Part shown: positions 7,839-17,076 of the stretch, in pieces
Position numbering within the stretch: position 1 is the first letter of the stretch
How the letters are laid out: each line of letters begins with the position of its first letter
Origin: Candidatus Accumulibacter necessarius
GTDB taxonomy: Bacteria; Pseudomonadota; Gammaproteobacteria; Burkholderiales; Rhodocyclaceae
Length of the DNA: 49,047 bases
Direction: 5' to 3'
NCBI GenBank assembly: GCA_017302435.1
Contig: JAFLDL010000036.1
Span: forward strand, 1 to 49,047
Notes under the pieces: model-generated
The model's database searches: none
Seen by the model: only the letters and a program-made list of their open reading frames with translations
Told to the model about the DNA's origin: nothing
Program-made: the position numbers and the translations under genes

Positions 7839-10013
7839 TCATTGCGGCGGGAGACAGGGTCGCAAGGCTTCATAGCCCGCGCTCAGCAGCGACTTGAGCT
7901 GCGGACGCTGACCGGTTTCGGCGCGCAACCAGCCCTCCACCTGCGCCAGCAGCGCCGCCCGCAGCGGGCTGCTGCGCCAGGCTTGCGCGCTGCTGGCGAA
8001 AGCCGGCAACACACTTTCCGGTGGCATCGGCGTCTTTTCGCGCTGTTCGGGGGCCACATCGGCCATCGCCAGACGCACGTATAGCCGCGGCGCACAGTGG
8101 CGCAGTCGGGCGACCACTTCGGCCGGGCTGCCCTGGAGAAAATTCGGCGGGAAAGTCTCGGCTGTCTGGTGACAGGCGGCGCAGTAGGGCTGGAAGCTGC
8201 GCTGCGCCGTGTCATTGGCAGCCGCCGGCGGCATTGCGGCGGCGGCTGGCTCAGCGGGGGCGACGGCGGGTACTTCGAGCTGCGGTGGCGGCAGGGCGCG
8301 CGCAGCCTGGCAGCAGCCTGTGCCGCCGCGCGCACCGGCAATGCCCAACTCGCCGAACAGCGCCGCGAAGAGCGGCTCGCGCGGGAAGGGTGCCGGTGCG
8401 AAAAGCGCCGCCGCCTGCGGCCCGCTGACCAGGCGGTCGACGGCCTGCTGGACGATGGCGAAATCCTGGCGGACTTCGATCATGACCTCGCCGTGATCGT
8501 TGCCGGCAGGGCGCCGGACCTCAATGACGGCGATGGCGTTGCCAGCAGCGGTGCGCGCTGCACGGCCGTCCACAAGCGGCTGCAGTTTCATCACGGCAGG
8601 CGTCGCGTGGCCGGCGGGGCGCAGTCTGGCGGCGTTCAACGCCGTACCGTCGGCCAGCGTCAGTCGCGTCAAATCGCCATCAACGAGTCGCCCGGCCTGC
8701 CAGGCGAGCGTTCCTTCGAGCAGCGTGCCGACGGGCGCGACGCAGCGCAGCGAGGCGCGCGACGCTGTGCTACTCGCCGCGAAGCGACAGGGCGCCGTGA
8801 CGCGCACGACCGGCACCGTCGCCGGCCGCGCCAGCACCGCGTCGAGCTGGGCGAGGTCAGTGGCGGCGACAAACTCGCTGAGTCCGGCGAGTAGCTTGCG
8901 CATCGCGTCGGGCGCATCGGCCCGCCAGACTTCGCGTGATGGTCGTGGCAGCAGCGGGTCGAAAAGCACGGCGACGTGCGAAAAGCCTACTCGGGCGGCG
9001 CTGTCAGCCGGCCAGTGGCGCATGCCCTGCAGGGGATTGCGGTTGGCGATGTCGGGATTGCCGATCGCCAGCCCGCCGGGCCAGCGACGGCGAGCTTCGG
9101 CGCGCAGCGGCGCGGCCACCGCCTGCTCGAAGTCCGCATCGGCTGTCCAGCTCTGGCCACCGGCAAGCGCGTGGCGCAGGGTGGCGGCGAACAGACCGGC
9201 GCGGCAGCGATGGGCGGTGACATCGTTGCCGCCGCAACCTTCTAGCCACAGCCGCTGGGTCAGCGCGAAGCCGTTTGCCCGCTCGCTGGCGTTGTCGATG
9301 GCGTAAGGGACGTCGACCCCACGCTCGACAGGGATGCCGTAGAACCGGCGGCCGCTGGCGAGCAACAAGGCAGCGACCTGCGGATTGGCGTTGCTTTCGT
9401 CCCACAGCGCGCGCGAGAAGATCGGCGCACCATTCTGGTGGCAGGCGAAGCAGAGCGTGCGGGGAGCGTAAACCACCTTCGGCTTGCCGCCCGCCCGGTA
9501 GTCCTTGACCAACTGGAACTCGAAGCGACCGGCTGCCTCGTTGTAACTGATGACTTCGAGCACCGCTGACTTTTCCTGATAGCCCAAGTAGAGGCGATCC
9601 TTGAGCAGCGGCGCGCCGGCCGCCGGCGATGCGTCGACGGCGACGACCACCCGCGGGTAGGCAAAGTAGTCGGGCGCGGCAGCGGTCCGCTGCAGGGAGC
9701 GACCGAGCGGGATCAGCACGCGCTTCGCCGGTGGCAGCGGGCTGGTCGGCTCGCGCTGCAGTTGCCCATCGAGCCTGGCGAGCAGGGACTCGAACGGGAA
9801 CGGCAGTTCGATTTCCGCCTGCCCGCCGCGCTGCACGGCGAATACCTGATCGAACAGCGAGCGCCCGACGCCGGGCAGGTTCTCACCGGGTAGTGCGGGG
9901 TCAACCACCCAGGTCGGCGCCGGGGCCCCAGCCGCCTGGGCATGGCTTGCCGGGCCGCAGGTGAAACCGAGCAGCAGCGCCGGCAGGAGCAGCAGAACCC
10001 GGGACCGGCTCAT
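7839..10013 (-). CDS. Exported diheme c-type cytochrome, 724 aa, unknown family
   Basis: A signal peptide (residues 1 to about 27, cleavage near SHAQA-AG) directs this 724-aa protein to the periplasm. It has two CXXCH sites far apart: CFACH (188-192) in the context HQNGAPIF, and CAACH (611-615) after an Ala/Pro-rich linker (about 575-602). The region between, about 400 residues, has no motif I recognise and contains extra cysteines (for example 260, 270, 409, 424 and a CC pair at 567-568). The C-terminal part looks like a separate small cytochrome domain. It lies within the cytochrome operon, 37 bases after the lipoprotein gene. The ribosome binding site is weak (GAAAG), which fits coupling to the upstream gene. 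The function is unknown. Confidence 0.82.
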   Translation of the reverse strand: MSRSRVLLLLPALLLGFTCGPASHAQAAGAPAPTWVVDPALPGENLPGVGRSLFDQVFAVQRGGQAEIELPFPFESLLARLDGQLQREPTSPLPPAKRVLIPLGRSLQRTAAAPDYFAYPRVVVAVDASPAAGAPLLKDRLYLGYQEKSAVLEVISYNEAAGRFEFQLVKDYRAGGKPKVVYAPRTLCFACHQNGAPIFSRALWDESNANPQVAALLLASGRRFYGIPVERGVDVPYAIDNASERANGFALTQRLWLEGCGGNDVTAHRCRAGLFAATLRHALAGGQSWTADADFEQAVAAPLRAEARRRWPGGLAIGNPDIANRNPLQGMRHWPADSAARVGFSHVAVLFDPLLPRPSREVWRADAPDAMRKLLAGLSEFVAATDLAQLDAVLARPATVPVVRVTAPCRFAASSTASRASLRCVAPVGTLLEGTLAWQAGRLVDGDLTRLTLADGTALNAARLRPAGHATPAVMKLQPLVDGRAARTAAGNAIAVIEVRRPAGNDHGEVMIEVRQDFAIVQQAVDRLVSGPQAAALFAPAPFPREPLFAALFGELGIAGARGGTGCCQAARALPPPQLEVPAVAPAEPAAAAMPPAAANDTAQRSFQPYCAACHQTAETFPPNFLQGSPAEVVARLRHCAPRLYVRLAMADVAPEQREKTPMPPESVLPAFASSAQAWRSSPLRAALLAQVEGWLRAETGQRPQLKSLLSAGYEALRPCLPPQ

Positions 10014-10050
10014 CGGGGACTTTCATTGCCGGCCGGCCACCACGCACCGA

Positions 10051-10941
10051 TCAGGAAGCCGCGGCCGCGAGTGTCCGCGTTTGCGTCCCTGGCCAGCATT
10101 CTTCCTGCACCTTGCCGGTCTTGACGAAATCTTCCCTCGCTTTATCGTCGGTGGCCTTGTCGTAGAGCGTGAAATTGAGGGCAAAACCGCGGTCCAGATA
10201 GGCACGGCCAAGGTAGAAACCCGGCCGGATCATGCGAATCTCGTCGCGCACGCGCAGGCCTCGGCGACCGGCGAGGTAATCCGGCTTTTCCTGGTAGCCG
10301 GCGATTTCATCGCTGAAGAAGTAGTCGATGATGACCGATTCCCGGCGGGCGTCGAGCAGACTCTGGCCACAGTACAGTTTGGCAGGGAACAGTAGCCAGG
10401 TCTCCTTGCCGCCGTAACTCATCTTCTTCGGCTCGCCTTCAACCAGGCCGGCCTTCTTCAGCAGCGACAGATCCTCGATGCGATTGCGCAACACCCGCTC
10501 GTCACGAAAGAAGACCTTGCCCCGCCAGAGGGTTTCGCCCACTTCCTCGATCACCAGCCCCTTGAGGTGCAGCGCCGTACCGGTGAAGCCGCCGACGATT
10601 TCGGACAGCCGGAACTTGCCGCTCTCGCCGCGCGGCAACAGGATGCGGCCATCGAAGGCGCCGTCGGGGATCGGCCCGGCAGTCAGGCGGGCGTAGAGCT
10701 GGTCGAGCTGCTCCTGGTCGAGCTTCGCCAGGTAGTCGGGAGTGATTTTCGCCAGTTCGGCCGCTGCGATCGGGTATTTGTAATCCACCTGTGCCAGGTC
10801 CATCTTCGACTGGTGGCTCTTGTCGTAGGGTGCGAAGCCGATTTTCGGTGGCTCCGGCTTGCCGCACGCGGCCAGGGTGAGGGCGAGAGCGGCGGGGACC
10901 AGGGCACCGGTGCGCAGTAGAGAAATCTTGGGCAGTCTCAT
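10051..10941 (-). CDS. Predicted lipoprotein in the cytochrome operon
   Basis: This 296-aa protein begins with a lipoprotein signal: a basic start, a hydrophobic run, and the lipobox LTLAAC with Cys at about residue 26. It therefore should be lipid-anchored in the periplasm. There is no CXXCH, so it is the only operon member without haem. The body is soluble and charged (for example the DQEQLDQLYARL segment and repeated DYLAK/DYLAG stretches). I recognise no domain. CGGAGA precedes the ATG. It sits between two diheme cytochromes with gaps of 19 and 37 bases, which suggests an assembly, docking or substrate-binding role in the same complex (inference). Confidence 0.78.
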   Translation of the reverse strand: MRLPKISLLRTGALVPAALALTLAACGKPEPPKIGFAPYDKSHQSKMDLAQVDYKYPIAAAELAKITPDYLAKLDQEQLDQLYARLTAGPIPDGAFDGRILLPRGESGKFRLSEIVGGFTGTALHLKGLVIEEVGETLWRGKVFFRDERVLRNRIEDLSLLKKAGLVEGEPKKMSYGGKETWLLFPAKLYCGQSLLDARRESVIIDYFFSDEIAGYQEKPDYLAGRRGLRVRDEIRMIRPGFYLGRAYLDRGFALNFTLYDKATDDKAREDFVKTGKVQEECWPGTQTRTLAAAAS

Positions 10942-10960
10942 GTCTATTCTCCGGGTGGCC

Positions 10961-13573
10961 TTAGAGCGTGGCGAGGAAGGCCGTCAGCGCCTTCTTGTCC
11001 GCTGCGGAAAGATCCTCGCCAAAACGATGGCCCTCGTTCTCGATCTCCTGCGTGCAGGTCTGGTAGTTGGCGCTGATGAAGTCGCGCCGCTCGCGCAGGA
11101 TGTCGACGAAACGCGAGGGCTGCTTGAGGATCTCGTCGGCCATCGCCTGCAGCACGGGCACCTGATCCTTTTTGCCGACCGATTCGAGTTTCGCCGGATC
11201 CCGCTTGGCGAGAAACAGATCGCCGACCAGTTGCTTGTGCGTCAACCCGTTGAGGAAGCCGGCGCTGGTACCCGCCGGGACCTTCACCTGGCCGAAGCCG
11301 AACAGTGGCTTTTCGGTCTTGCCGTCAAGCGGCCGCACGCCGACGTCGATCAGCAGGTCGGCGTTGGTCAGCGTGCGCTTGAAGCCCCTTTCCTTCGGGT
11401 GCAGCAGCTCGAACATCGAACGCTTGTAGAGCTCGAAGCGTCCCTCGACGCTCGGGTCGTAGCGCAGGCAGTCGGGTTGTTGATCGAGCGGCTTGCCGCT
11501 GGCGTCGACATAGCGGGCGCGGTGGAAGTCGTTGGCCTTGTTGGCCGGCTTGCCGCAGATTTCGGGACCGATGGCATTGTTGTGCATGAACGGCGCTGTC
11601 GCCCAGACATTGACCAGCGAGATGTTGCGGTAATAGCCGCGACCGCCGTCCTTGAGCTCGTTACGTTCCGGGATGTCGGCGACCACCGGCTGCTTGCGCA
11701 GCGTGTCGGAAGCGTATTCCATGTACAGGTGGCCGGCCTTGTGATTCGAGTGCAACGCCCGGCAGCGGAAGGTGCCGACCTCGGTGACCGGTGTCGGCTG
11801 GTCGTTGCCGAGGAAATCGGCACGCACCTGGCGCGGGTGCTGCGGGTTGGCAGCCGCGAAGTCGCGGTTCCTGAACGCCCCGCCTTCGCTTTCCGGGATG
11901 CTCGAATGGCAACGCGCGCAGTTCTCCGCGAACACCGTTTGCCCGCGCGTGACAGCGCCTTTGCCGAACTCCTGTTCCAACTCGAAGACGAAATCGGCGC
12001 GGCTGTAGCTCGCGGCCGGACTCGCCGCCTGACGGGCCCTGGCCCGGGCGGCGGCGAGGTCGGTCTGGTCCGACTCGGCGGAGGCAAAGAAATCGAGCAG
12101 ATTCTGCAGGCGATCCTCGATGGCCCGGAAGTTCGGGCAATCACGCCGGCACTGCCCGATGTTGAATGGCGTCTGGCCAAAGCCGCGTTGCTCCGGGTCG
12201 ACCTGGCGCATGTCGGAGAAGTGATTGACCCAGCACTGCTCGGCGCACGAGCCGATGTTGAAGTAAACACGCTGGATCGCTTCGTGCGCGCCGATCGAAT
12301 CCTCGCCACCCTTGAGGATGCGGTGCACGCCGGGCAGCACGACTTTCTGGCCGCCGAGGTTGACGACCGTCGTGTCGTCCTCACGCGTGCTCTTCTGCCA
12401 GCACTTGCCGTTGCGGCCAGGTTCGCACCAGCACTTCTCCTCGTCCTTCTCGGCGCCACAGGAGCTGGCCTTGCGCCACTTGGTGACCATTTCGCTCTTG
12501 AATACGGGCCGCTGGGCCACGTTGATCAGGGCGTTGATCGTGCCCGGGTTGTTGATCTGGTCGTGCGAGATTGCCGAGGTGTCGGTGACACCCGGCCGGG
12601 CGTGGGCAAACATCTGGTATTCCAGGCTGCTGATCGGCATCCCCGACCCCAGCAGTTCCGACATGCGCGTGTACTGATTGCCGATCAGGCCCTTGATGTT
12701 CTCCCACTTCGGATGCGCCGGGTCAGCCGGCGGGTTGAGCGGATCAAAGGCGATATGGCAAGAGCCACAGGAGGTGCCAATCAGGAAGGGCGGCTCGACC
12801 GAGGCGTCGGCCAGCTTGCTCACTCGCTGATCCGATTCGATGCCGGTGGTCGCGGCCAACGTGCGGCTGTAGCCGGACCACGCCGCCGTGCCGCCGTTGA
12901 GCTGCGTCCACTTGGCGGCGTCAAAGCGCGGATTGGGAAACTTGCGAATGCCTAGCGCGCCGGTCGAGGTCCCGAACTTGAGATCGCAGGCCGAGTGTCG
13001 CTGGTCGGCCGTGCCACCCTGGCTATGCGGATCGTCGACGTCCAGCGTCGCATCCTTCAGACTACAGGCGGGATCGATGTAGCCCGGCTTGCCGACGTAC
13101 TTGAGCAGCACGTCGTCACCTGGGCACCAGTCGAAGCCGTAGGTTTCCTCGACCGAGCGGGCCGGGCAGTCGGGCTCGCCGGGCTTGCAGCACGCCGGAT
13201 CGTTGATGATTCCCCAGGCCCAGAAGCGATCATCGCGCTGGTCGGCCCGTAGAACGCGGAACCAGTCGACCAGGACGCCGATGCGCTGCTGGAAGGTGTA
13301 GGTATGGAAGCGGTCGTTACCGGCAGTGGCCTTGAACCAGATCAGCCGCCCGACGCACTCGGACTCGTTCAGTCCCTCGCGGGCACAGGCCTCGCGGTAG
13401 GGGGCATCCTGATCGACGCTGGACGCTTCGGGAAGCGGCTGCCCGGGCGGGGCGACGGCGGCAGCCGGCGCGCTCTGGGCGTAGGCGTCCCCGGCCGTTC
13501 GCTCGTGAAAGACGCCAATGCCGGCGCCAACCATGACCAACGCCGCCACTGCGGCAAGCAGAGCACGTTTCAT
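10961..13573 (-). CDS. Large exported Cys-rich diheme c-type cytochrome, 870 aa
   Basis: This is the first gene of the five-gene operon. An N-terminal signal peptide (about residues 1-32, ending AYAQS) is followed by a long periplasmic chain with CGSCH at 269-273 and CARCH at 552-556. The motif APFMHNNAIG (660-669) resembles APYLHNGSVP of the two RoxA-like members, so this may be a distant, enlarged relative. About twenty other cysteines lie outside the haem sites (for example CC at 128-129, CWC at 381-383, CAEQC at 443-447, C475/C479), suggesting several disulfides or another metal site. AGGAGG lies just upstream of the ATG. A TTGACA at 13617-13622 on this strand might be a -35, but I see no convincing -10. 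The function is unknown; a MauG/cytochrome-peroxidase-like redox enzyme is the nearest guess. Confidence 0.82.
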   Translation of the reverse strand: MKRALLAAVAALVMVGAGIGVFHERTAGDAYAQSAPAAAVAPPGQPLPEASSVDQDAPYREACAREGLNESECVGRLIWFKATAGNDRFHTYTFQQRIGVLVDWFRVLRADQRDDRFWAWGIINDPACCKPGEPDCPARSVEETYGFDWCPGDDVLLKYVGKPGYIDPACSLKDATLDVDDPHSQGGTADQRHSACDLKFGTSTGALGIRKFPNPRFDAAKWTQLNGGTAAWSGYSRTLAATTGIESDQRVSKLADASVEPPFLIGTSCGSCHIAFDPLNPPADPAHPKWENIKGLIGNQYTRMSELLGSGMPISSLEYQMFAHARPGVTDTSAISHDQINNPGTINALINVAQRPVFKSEMVTKWRKASSCGAEKDEEKCWCEPGRNGKCWQKSTREDDTTVVNLGGQKVVLPGVHRILKGGEDSIGAHEAIQRVYFNIGSCAEQCWVNHFSDMRQVDPEQRGFGQTPFNIGQCRRDCPNFRAIEDRLQNLLDFFASAESDQTDLAAARARARQAASPAASYSRADFVFELEQEFGKGAVTRGQTVFAENCARCHSSIPESEGGAFRNRDFAAANPQHPRQVRADFLGNDQPTPVTEVGTFRCRALHSNHKAGHLYMEYASDTLRKQPVVADIPERNELKDGGRGYYRNISLVNVWATAPFMHNNAIGPEICGKPANKANDFHRARYVDASGKPLDQQPDCLRYDPSVEGRFELYKRSMFELLHPKERGFKRTLTNADLLIDVGVRPLDGKTEKPLFGFGQVKVPAGTSAGFLNGLTHKQLVGDLFLAKRDPAKLESVGKKDQVPVLQAMADEILKQPSRFVDILRERRDFISANYQTCTQEIENEGHRFGEDLSAADKKALTAFLATL

Positions 13574-13909
13574 GTCTTCCCTCCTGATGTCCAGACACTT
13601 TGAGGCGCCGCGGTCTTGTCAATTCCTGTTTGCTCGCGCGGCCCTTCCCGGTGGCCACGTTAGCCTCGTGTTAATCAGAACCGGCTTGAACCGGCGCGGT
13701 TCCATAGAGTTGCCGAATGCGCGCCTCCGAAGACCATTCACCAGGTGAATGCGACGCTGGCTGCGGCGGGATGGCCGGAGGTCGCCTGTTTGCTGGCATC
13801 GATCGCGTGCGCACGCGTGCGGCCAACTGGCGGACACGACGTTTGCCGGGGCAGTCTTGCGCCTGCGGCATGCTAGAATCGCGCCCCGATCCAGCCCCGC
13901 CCGCCGGCG
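13574..13909. other. Divergent intergenic region between cytochrome operon and rep
   Basis: This 336-base gap separates the minus-strand cytochrome operon from the plus-strand rep gene and must carry both promoters. An extended -10-like element for rep is listed separately. On the operon side only a TTGACA hexamer and a strong AGGAGG site are visible. I see no convincing gene in it. Confidence 0.6.
13871..13879 (+). promoter_or_regulatory. Possible extended -10 promoter element of rep
   Basis: TGCTAGAAT combines an extended -10 TG with a TATAAT-like hexamer (TAGAAT), 31 bases before the rep ATG. No good -35 is seen 17 bases upstream, which an extended -10 promoter can tolerate. Confidence 0.4.
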
Positions 13910-15904
13910 ATGTCCGCGATATCCGTGCTGAACCCCCCGCAACGTGAAGCGATCCGCTACCTCGACGGACCCCTGCTGGTCCTCGCCGGTGCCGGCTCGG
14001 GCAAGACGCGCGTGATCACCGAGAAGATCGTGTACCTGATCGAGTCCTGTGGCTTCCGCCCGAGCAATATCGCAGCGATCACCTTCACCAACAAGGCGGC
14101 GCGCGAAATGCAGGCGCGGGTGAGCAGGCTACTTGCTGGCAAACCTTCACAAGGCCTGACAATCTCGACCTTTCACGCGCTCGGGGTGCGTATCCTGCGC
14201 GAGGAGGCCGACAGCGTCGGCTACAAGCCCGGCTTTTCGATCCTTGACTCGACCGACTGCTTCGGGATCGTTTCGGAACTCGCCGGCAGCGCCGACAAGG
14301 CCACCATACGCAGGCTGCAGTGGCTGATCTCGAACTGGAAGAGCGCCCTCGTCTCACCGGACGAAGCGCGGAAGAATGCGCAGAACGACAGCGAGGCTCT
14401 CGCCGCCAATGCTTTCGACAGTTATGCGGCGACTCTGAAGGCGTACCAGGCGGTCGACTTTGACGATCTGATCGCGATTCCCGTGGCGCTCTTCGAAAGC
14501 CAGCCGGCCATCCGCGATAAATGGCAGAACCGCCTGCGCTATCTGCTGATCGATGAATACCAGGATACCAATGTCAGCCAGTACCAGTTGCTCAGGCTCC
14601 TGGCCGGCCCGCGCGCCGCGTTCACCGCCGTCGGCGATGACGATCAGGCAATCTATGGCTGGCGCGGCGCCGATATCGCCAATCTGCGCGGACTGCCGCG
14701 CGACTACCCGAACCTCAAGGTGATCAAGCTCGAACAGAACTACCGCTCGACGATCCGCATCCTCAAGGCGGCCAACGCCCTGATCTCGCACAACGAAAAG
14801 CTGTTCGACAAGAAGCTCTGGTCAGAGTTGGGCCACGGTGATCCGATCACCGTCCACACCTGCCCGGACAAGGAGAAGGAGGCCGAGGCGGTGGTCATGA
14901 AGCTGCAGGCACACCGCTTCGAGCATCAGGGAAAATTCCGGGATTATGCGATCCTCTATCGCGGCAATTTCCAGGCGCGCGCGATCGAGCAGTTCCTGCG
15001 CAACCAGCGCATTCCCTATCTCTTATCCGGCGGGCAGTCCTTCTTCGAAAAGGCTGAGATCAAGGACATCACTTCCTACCTCCGCCTGCTGGCAAACAAC
15101 GACGATGACCCGGCTTTCATCCGTGCTGTCAATACGCCCCGGCGAGGCGTCGGTACCGGCACGTTGCAGGCGCTGGGCACCTATGCCGGCGAACGCCAGA
15201 TTTCGCTCTTCGCTGCCGCCTTCGAGCAGGGCTTCGCAGCGCGCGTCCAGACACGCCAACTCACCCCCCTGCTCGAGTTCTGCGAGTTCGTCAAACGACT
15301 GCAAGCGCGCGCCGGCAGAGAACCGGCAGCACAGGTGATGGCCGATCTGCTCACCGCCATCGCTTACGAGCCCTGGTTGTACGATCAGGACGAAGCGCGG
15401 ACAGCCCGGATCAAGTGGGGAAACGTTCAGGAGTTCTGCGACTGGTTGAGCCGCAAGGGCGAGGAGGAGCAGAAGACCTTGATCGACCTCACCCAGACCA
15501 TTGCCCTGATCAACATGCTCGACCGGGAGGATAGCGAGGTCGACGCCGTGCAACTGTCGACGCTGCACGCCGCCAAGGGACTGGAGTTCAAACACGTCTT
15601 CCTGATCGGCGTCGAGGAAGGCGTGCTGCCACACCGAGAAGCGCAGACTGATGGCCGCATCGAAGAGGAGCGTCGCCTGATGTACGTCGGCATCACCCGT
15701 GCGCAGCGCTCGCTGCACCTGAGCTACGCGGAGAAGCGTCAGCAGGGTCGCGAAGTGATCCCCTGCGAGGCGTCGCGCTTCATTGCCGAGATGGGTAGCG
15801 ATGACCTGCGCTTCTCTGGCGGCAGGGCAGAGAGCCCGCCGGACAGGGCGATCAATGCCGATCGCTTTTCTGCTCTCAAGGCGATGCTTGGCAAGGTGAA
15901 GTAA
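13910..15904 (+). CDS. rep: ATP-dependent DNA helicase Rep
   Basis: This 664-aa superfamily 1A helicase carries the Walker A motif GAGSGKT (27-33), motif Ia TFTNKAA, the DEYQDTN Walker B, motif III GDDDQAIYGWRGA, motif IV QNYRS, motif V STLHAAKGLEF and motif VI YVGITRAQ. Its length and lack of an extended C-terminal RNAP-binding domain fit Rep rather than UvrD. Rep unwinds DNA 3' to 5', restarts forks and clears proteins ahead of the replisome. It starts at the ATG at 13910; the upstream promoter element is weak. It is a stand-alone gene with no terminator seen directly after it. Confidence 0.95.
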   Translation: MSAISVLNPPQREAIRYLDGPLLVLAGAGSGKTRVITEKIVYLIESCGFRPSNIAAITFTNKAAREMQARVSRLLAGKPSQGLTISTFHALGVRILREEADSVGYKPGFSILDSTDCFGIVSELAGSADKATIRRLQWLISNWKSALVSPDEARKNAQNDSEALAANAFDSYAATLKAYQAVDFDDLIAIPVALFESQPAIRDKWQNRLRYLLIDEYQDTNVSQYQLLRLLAGPRAAFTAVGDDDQAIYGWRGADIANLRGLPRDYPNLKVIKLEQNYRSTIRILKAANALISHNEKLFDKKLWSELGHGDPITVHTCPDKEKEAEAVVMKLQAHRFEHQGKFRDYAILYRGNFQARAIEQFLRNQRIPYLLSGGQSFFEKAEIKDITSYLRLLANNDDDPAFIRAVNTPRRGVGTGTLQALGTYAGERQISLFAAAFEQGFAARVQTRQLTPLLEFCEFVKRLQARAGREPAAQVMADLLTAIAYEPWLYDQDEARTARIKWGNVQEFCDWLSRKGEEEQKTLIDLTQTIALINMLDREDSEVDAVQLSTLHAAKGLEFKHVFLIGVEEGVLPHREAQTDGRIEEERRLMYVGITRAQRSLHLSYAEKRQQGREVIPCEASRFIAEMGSDDLRFSGGRAESPPDRAINADRFSALKAMLGKVK

Positions 15905-16069
15905 GGCCCGGGCAGCGTTCGGGTCACGCCCGGTTACTGCACATTACACAACTGTTGACATCTCCCCGGTCAGTCGCCGCGTTGATGGTAGCAAGGCCGC
16001 AAGGAAACGACAGAATCCGACAAAACGGCCGAGCGAACCAAAACCCCCCATCAACTCAAGGAAATCACC

Positions 16070-16423
16070 ATGTTCAAGAAGATCATCGCCATCGCCATCG
16101 CTGCTGCCTTTGGTTCCGCCGCTTTCGCGCAGGCTCCGGCGACCAGCCCGGCCAAGCCATTGGAAGCCAGCAAGCCTGCCGCCACGGCGGCTGCCGCGGT
16201 AACCCCGACGACGGTAGCGGCACCGGCCGCAGTCACTCCAGCCAAGCCGGAAGTCAAAGCGGAAACAACCAAGGTGGAGGCGAAGCCGAAAGCCGTTAAG
16301 GTTTCCAGCAAGCCTGAGAACAAGGGCAGCGAGGCCAAGAAAACCGAAGCTGCTCCCGCCACCGCGAGCATCACGCCCAGTGCCGGTAGCACCCCTACCG
16401 CAGCCCCGGCTCCGACCAAGTAA
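16070..16423 (+). CDS. Small Ala/Pro/Lys-rich exported protein
   Basis: This 117-aa protein has a clear signal peptide (MFKKIIAIAIAAAFGSAAFA, cleaved before QAPA). The mature part is low-complexity: Ala, Pro, Thr and Lys with many short AAP/KPE segments, no cysteines and no hydrophobic core. It is probably disordered in the periplasm. AAGGAAAT precedes the ATG. A perfect bidirectional terminator follows 41 bases after the stop. Such proteins are common in Rhodocyclales but have no assigned role; I do not recognise a family. Confidence 0.75.
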   Translation: MFKKIIAIAIAAAFGSAAFAQAPATSPAKPLEASKPAATAAAAVTPTTVAAPAAVTPAKPEVKAETTKVEAKPKAVKVSSKPENKGSEAKKTEAAPATASITPSAGSTPTAAPAPTK

Positions 16424-16464
16424 GCTGCGCTAGACGCGGCACCTTCGGGATAGCCTCCCGAGGG

Positions 16465-16500
16465 GCAGCAAAAAGCGGCCTTGCGGCCGCTTTTTGCTGC
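16465..16500. terminator. Bidirectional rho-independent terminator
   Basis: A perfect 16-bp inverted repeat (16465-16480 and 16485-16500) encloses a 4-base loop TTGC. The stem holds an A5 run on one side and a T5 run on the other. It sits between the convergent exported-protein gene and cytochrome c5 gene, so it can stop transcription from both sides. Confidence 0.9.
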
Positions 16501-16514
16501 CGGGCAAACCCGAC

Positions 16515-16961
16515 CTACTTGGCGAGGCCGACCAGGTGCTCCACCGCAGCCTTGATCTCGGCATCGGTCAGGTCGGCACCGCCGCCCTTGGGCGGCATCG
16601 CCCCCTTGCCATTGGTCACGCTGTTGATCAGCGCCGCGGTGCCGGTGGCAATACGCGGCGCCCAGGCCACCTTGTCACCCGCTTTCGGCGCACCCGCGGC
16701 GCCACTCGCGTGGCAGGCCATGCACACCGAGTTATAGACTGTCGCGCCGTCACGCGGCTTGCCATCCGACTTCGCCGCTGGCGCCTTGGCCAGTTCCAGC
16801 CTGGCGACCGGCTGAATGCGAGCTTCCGCCTCATCAGTACTGCCGGTCTTGACGCTGCCTTTGCCGAGCATCGAAAGCGGCCAGATGACAACGATCAGGA
16901 CGATTGCGATGACGATGGTGATCATCAGTGTCATCCGCGAAGAGTTTTGCTGTTGAGCCAT
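16515..16961 (-). CDS. Cytochrome c5-family protein, membrane-anchored
   Basis: This 148-aa protein has an N-terminal membrane segment (residues 10-31), a charged linker, and a single haem site CMACH in the c5 context (YNSVCMACHASGAAGAPK). The distal methionine is probably in GAMPPKGG. The C-terminus (LTDAEIKAAVEHLVGL) is the usual last helix of class I cytochromes. It should shuttle electrons in the periplasm, for example to a terminal oxidase. AAGGAC lies upstream of the ATG. The gene is monocistronic and shares a terminator with the convergent gene. Confidence 0.9.
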   Translation of the reverse strand: MAQQQNSSRMTLMITIVIAIVLIVVIWPLSMLGKGSVKTGSTDEAEARIQPVARLELAKAPAAKSDGKPRDGATVYNSVCMACHASGAAGAPKAGDKVAWAPRIATGTAALINSVTNGKGAMPPKGGGADLTDAEIKAAVEHLVGLAK

Positions 16962-17076
16962 ACCAAGTCCTTGATGGTGAACGGGTTAAGTAACGAATTG
17001 TACCGCCGTTTCGCAGCGCTCAAAAGCACCGGGGTGGACTACCCCGAGCAAACCGGTTAAGCTTCGCTCCCTGCAC

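Noticed and set aside
10859-12955. A 698-codon plus-strand open frame opposite the 870-aa cytochrome gene
   Set aside because: It is antisense to a gene with clear haem motifs and a signal peptide. Long antisense frames are expected in high-GC DNA, and its translation has no recognisable domain.
15905-15950. Hairpin CCGGGC-N14-GCCCGG after rep
   Set aside because: The loop is long and no T-run follows, so it is not called as a terminator.
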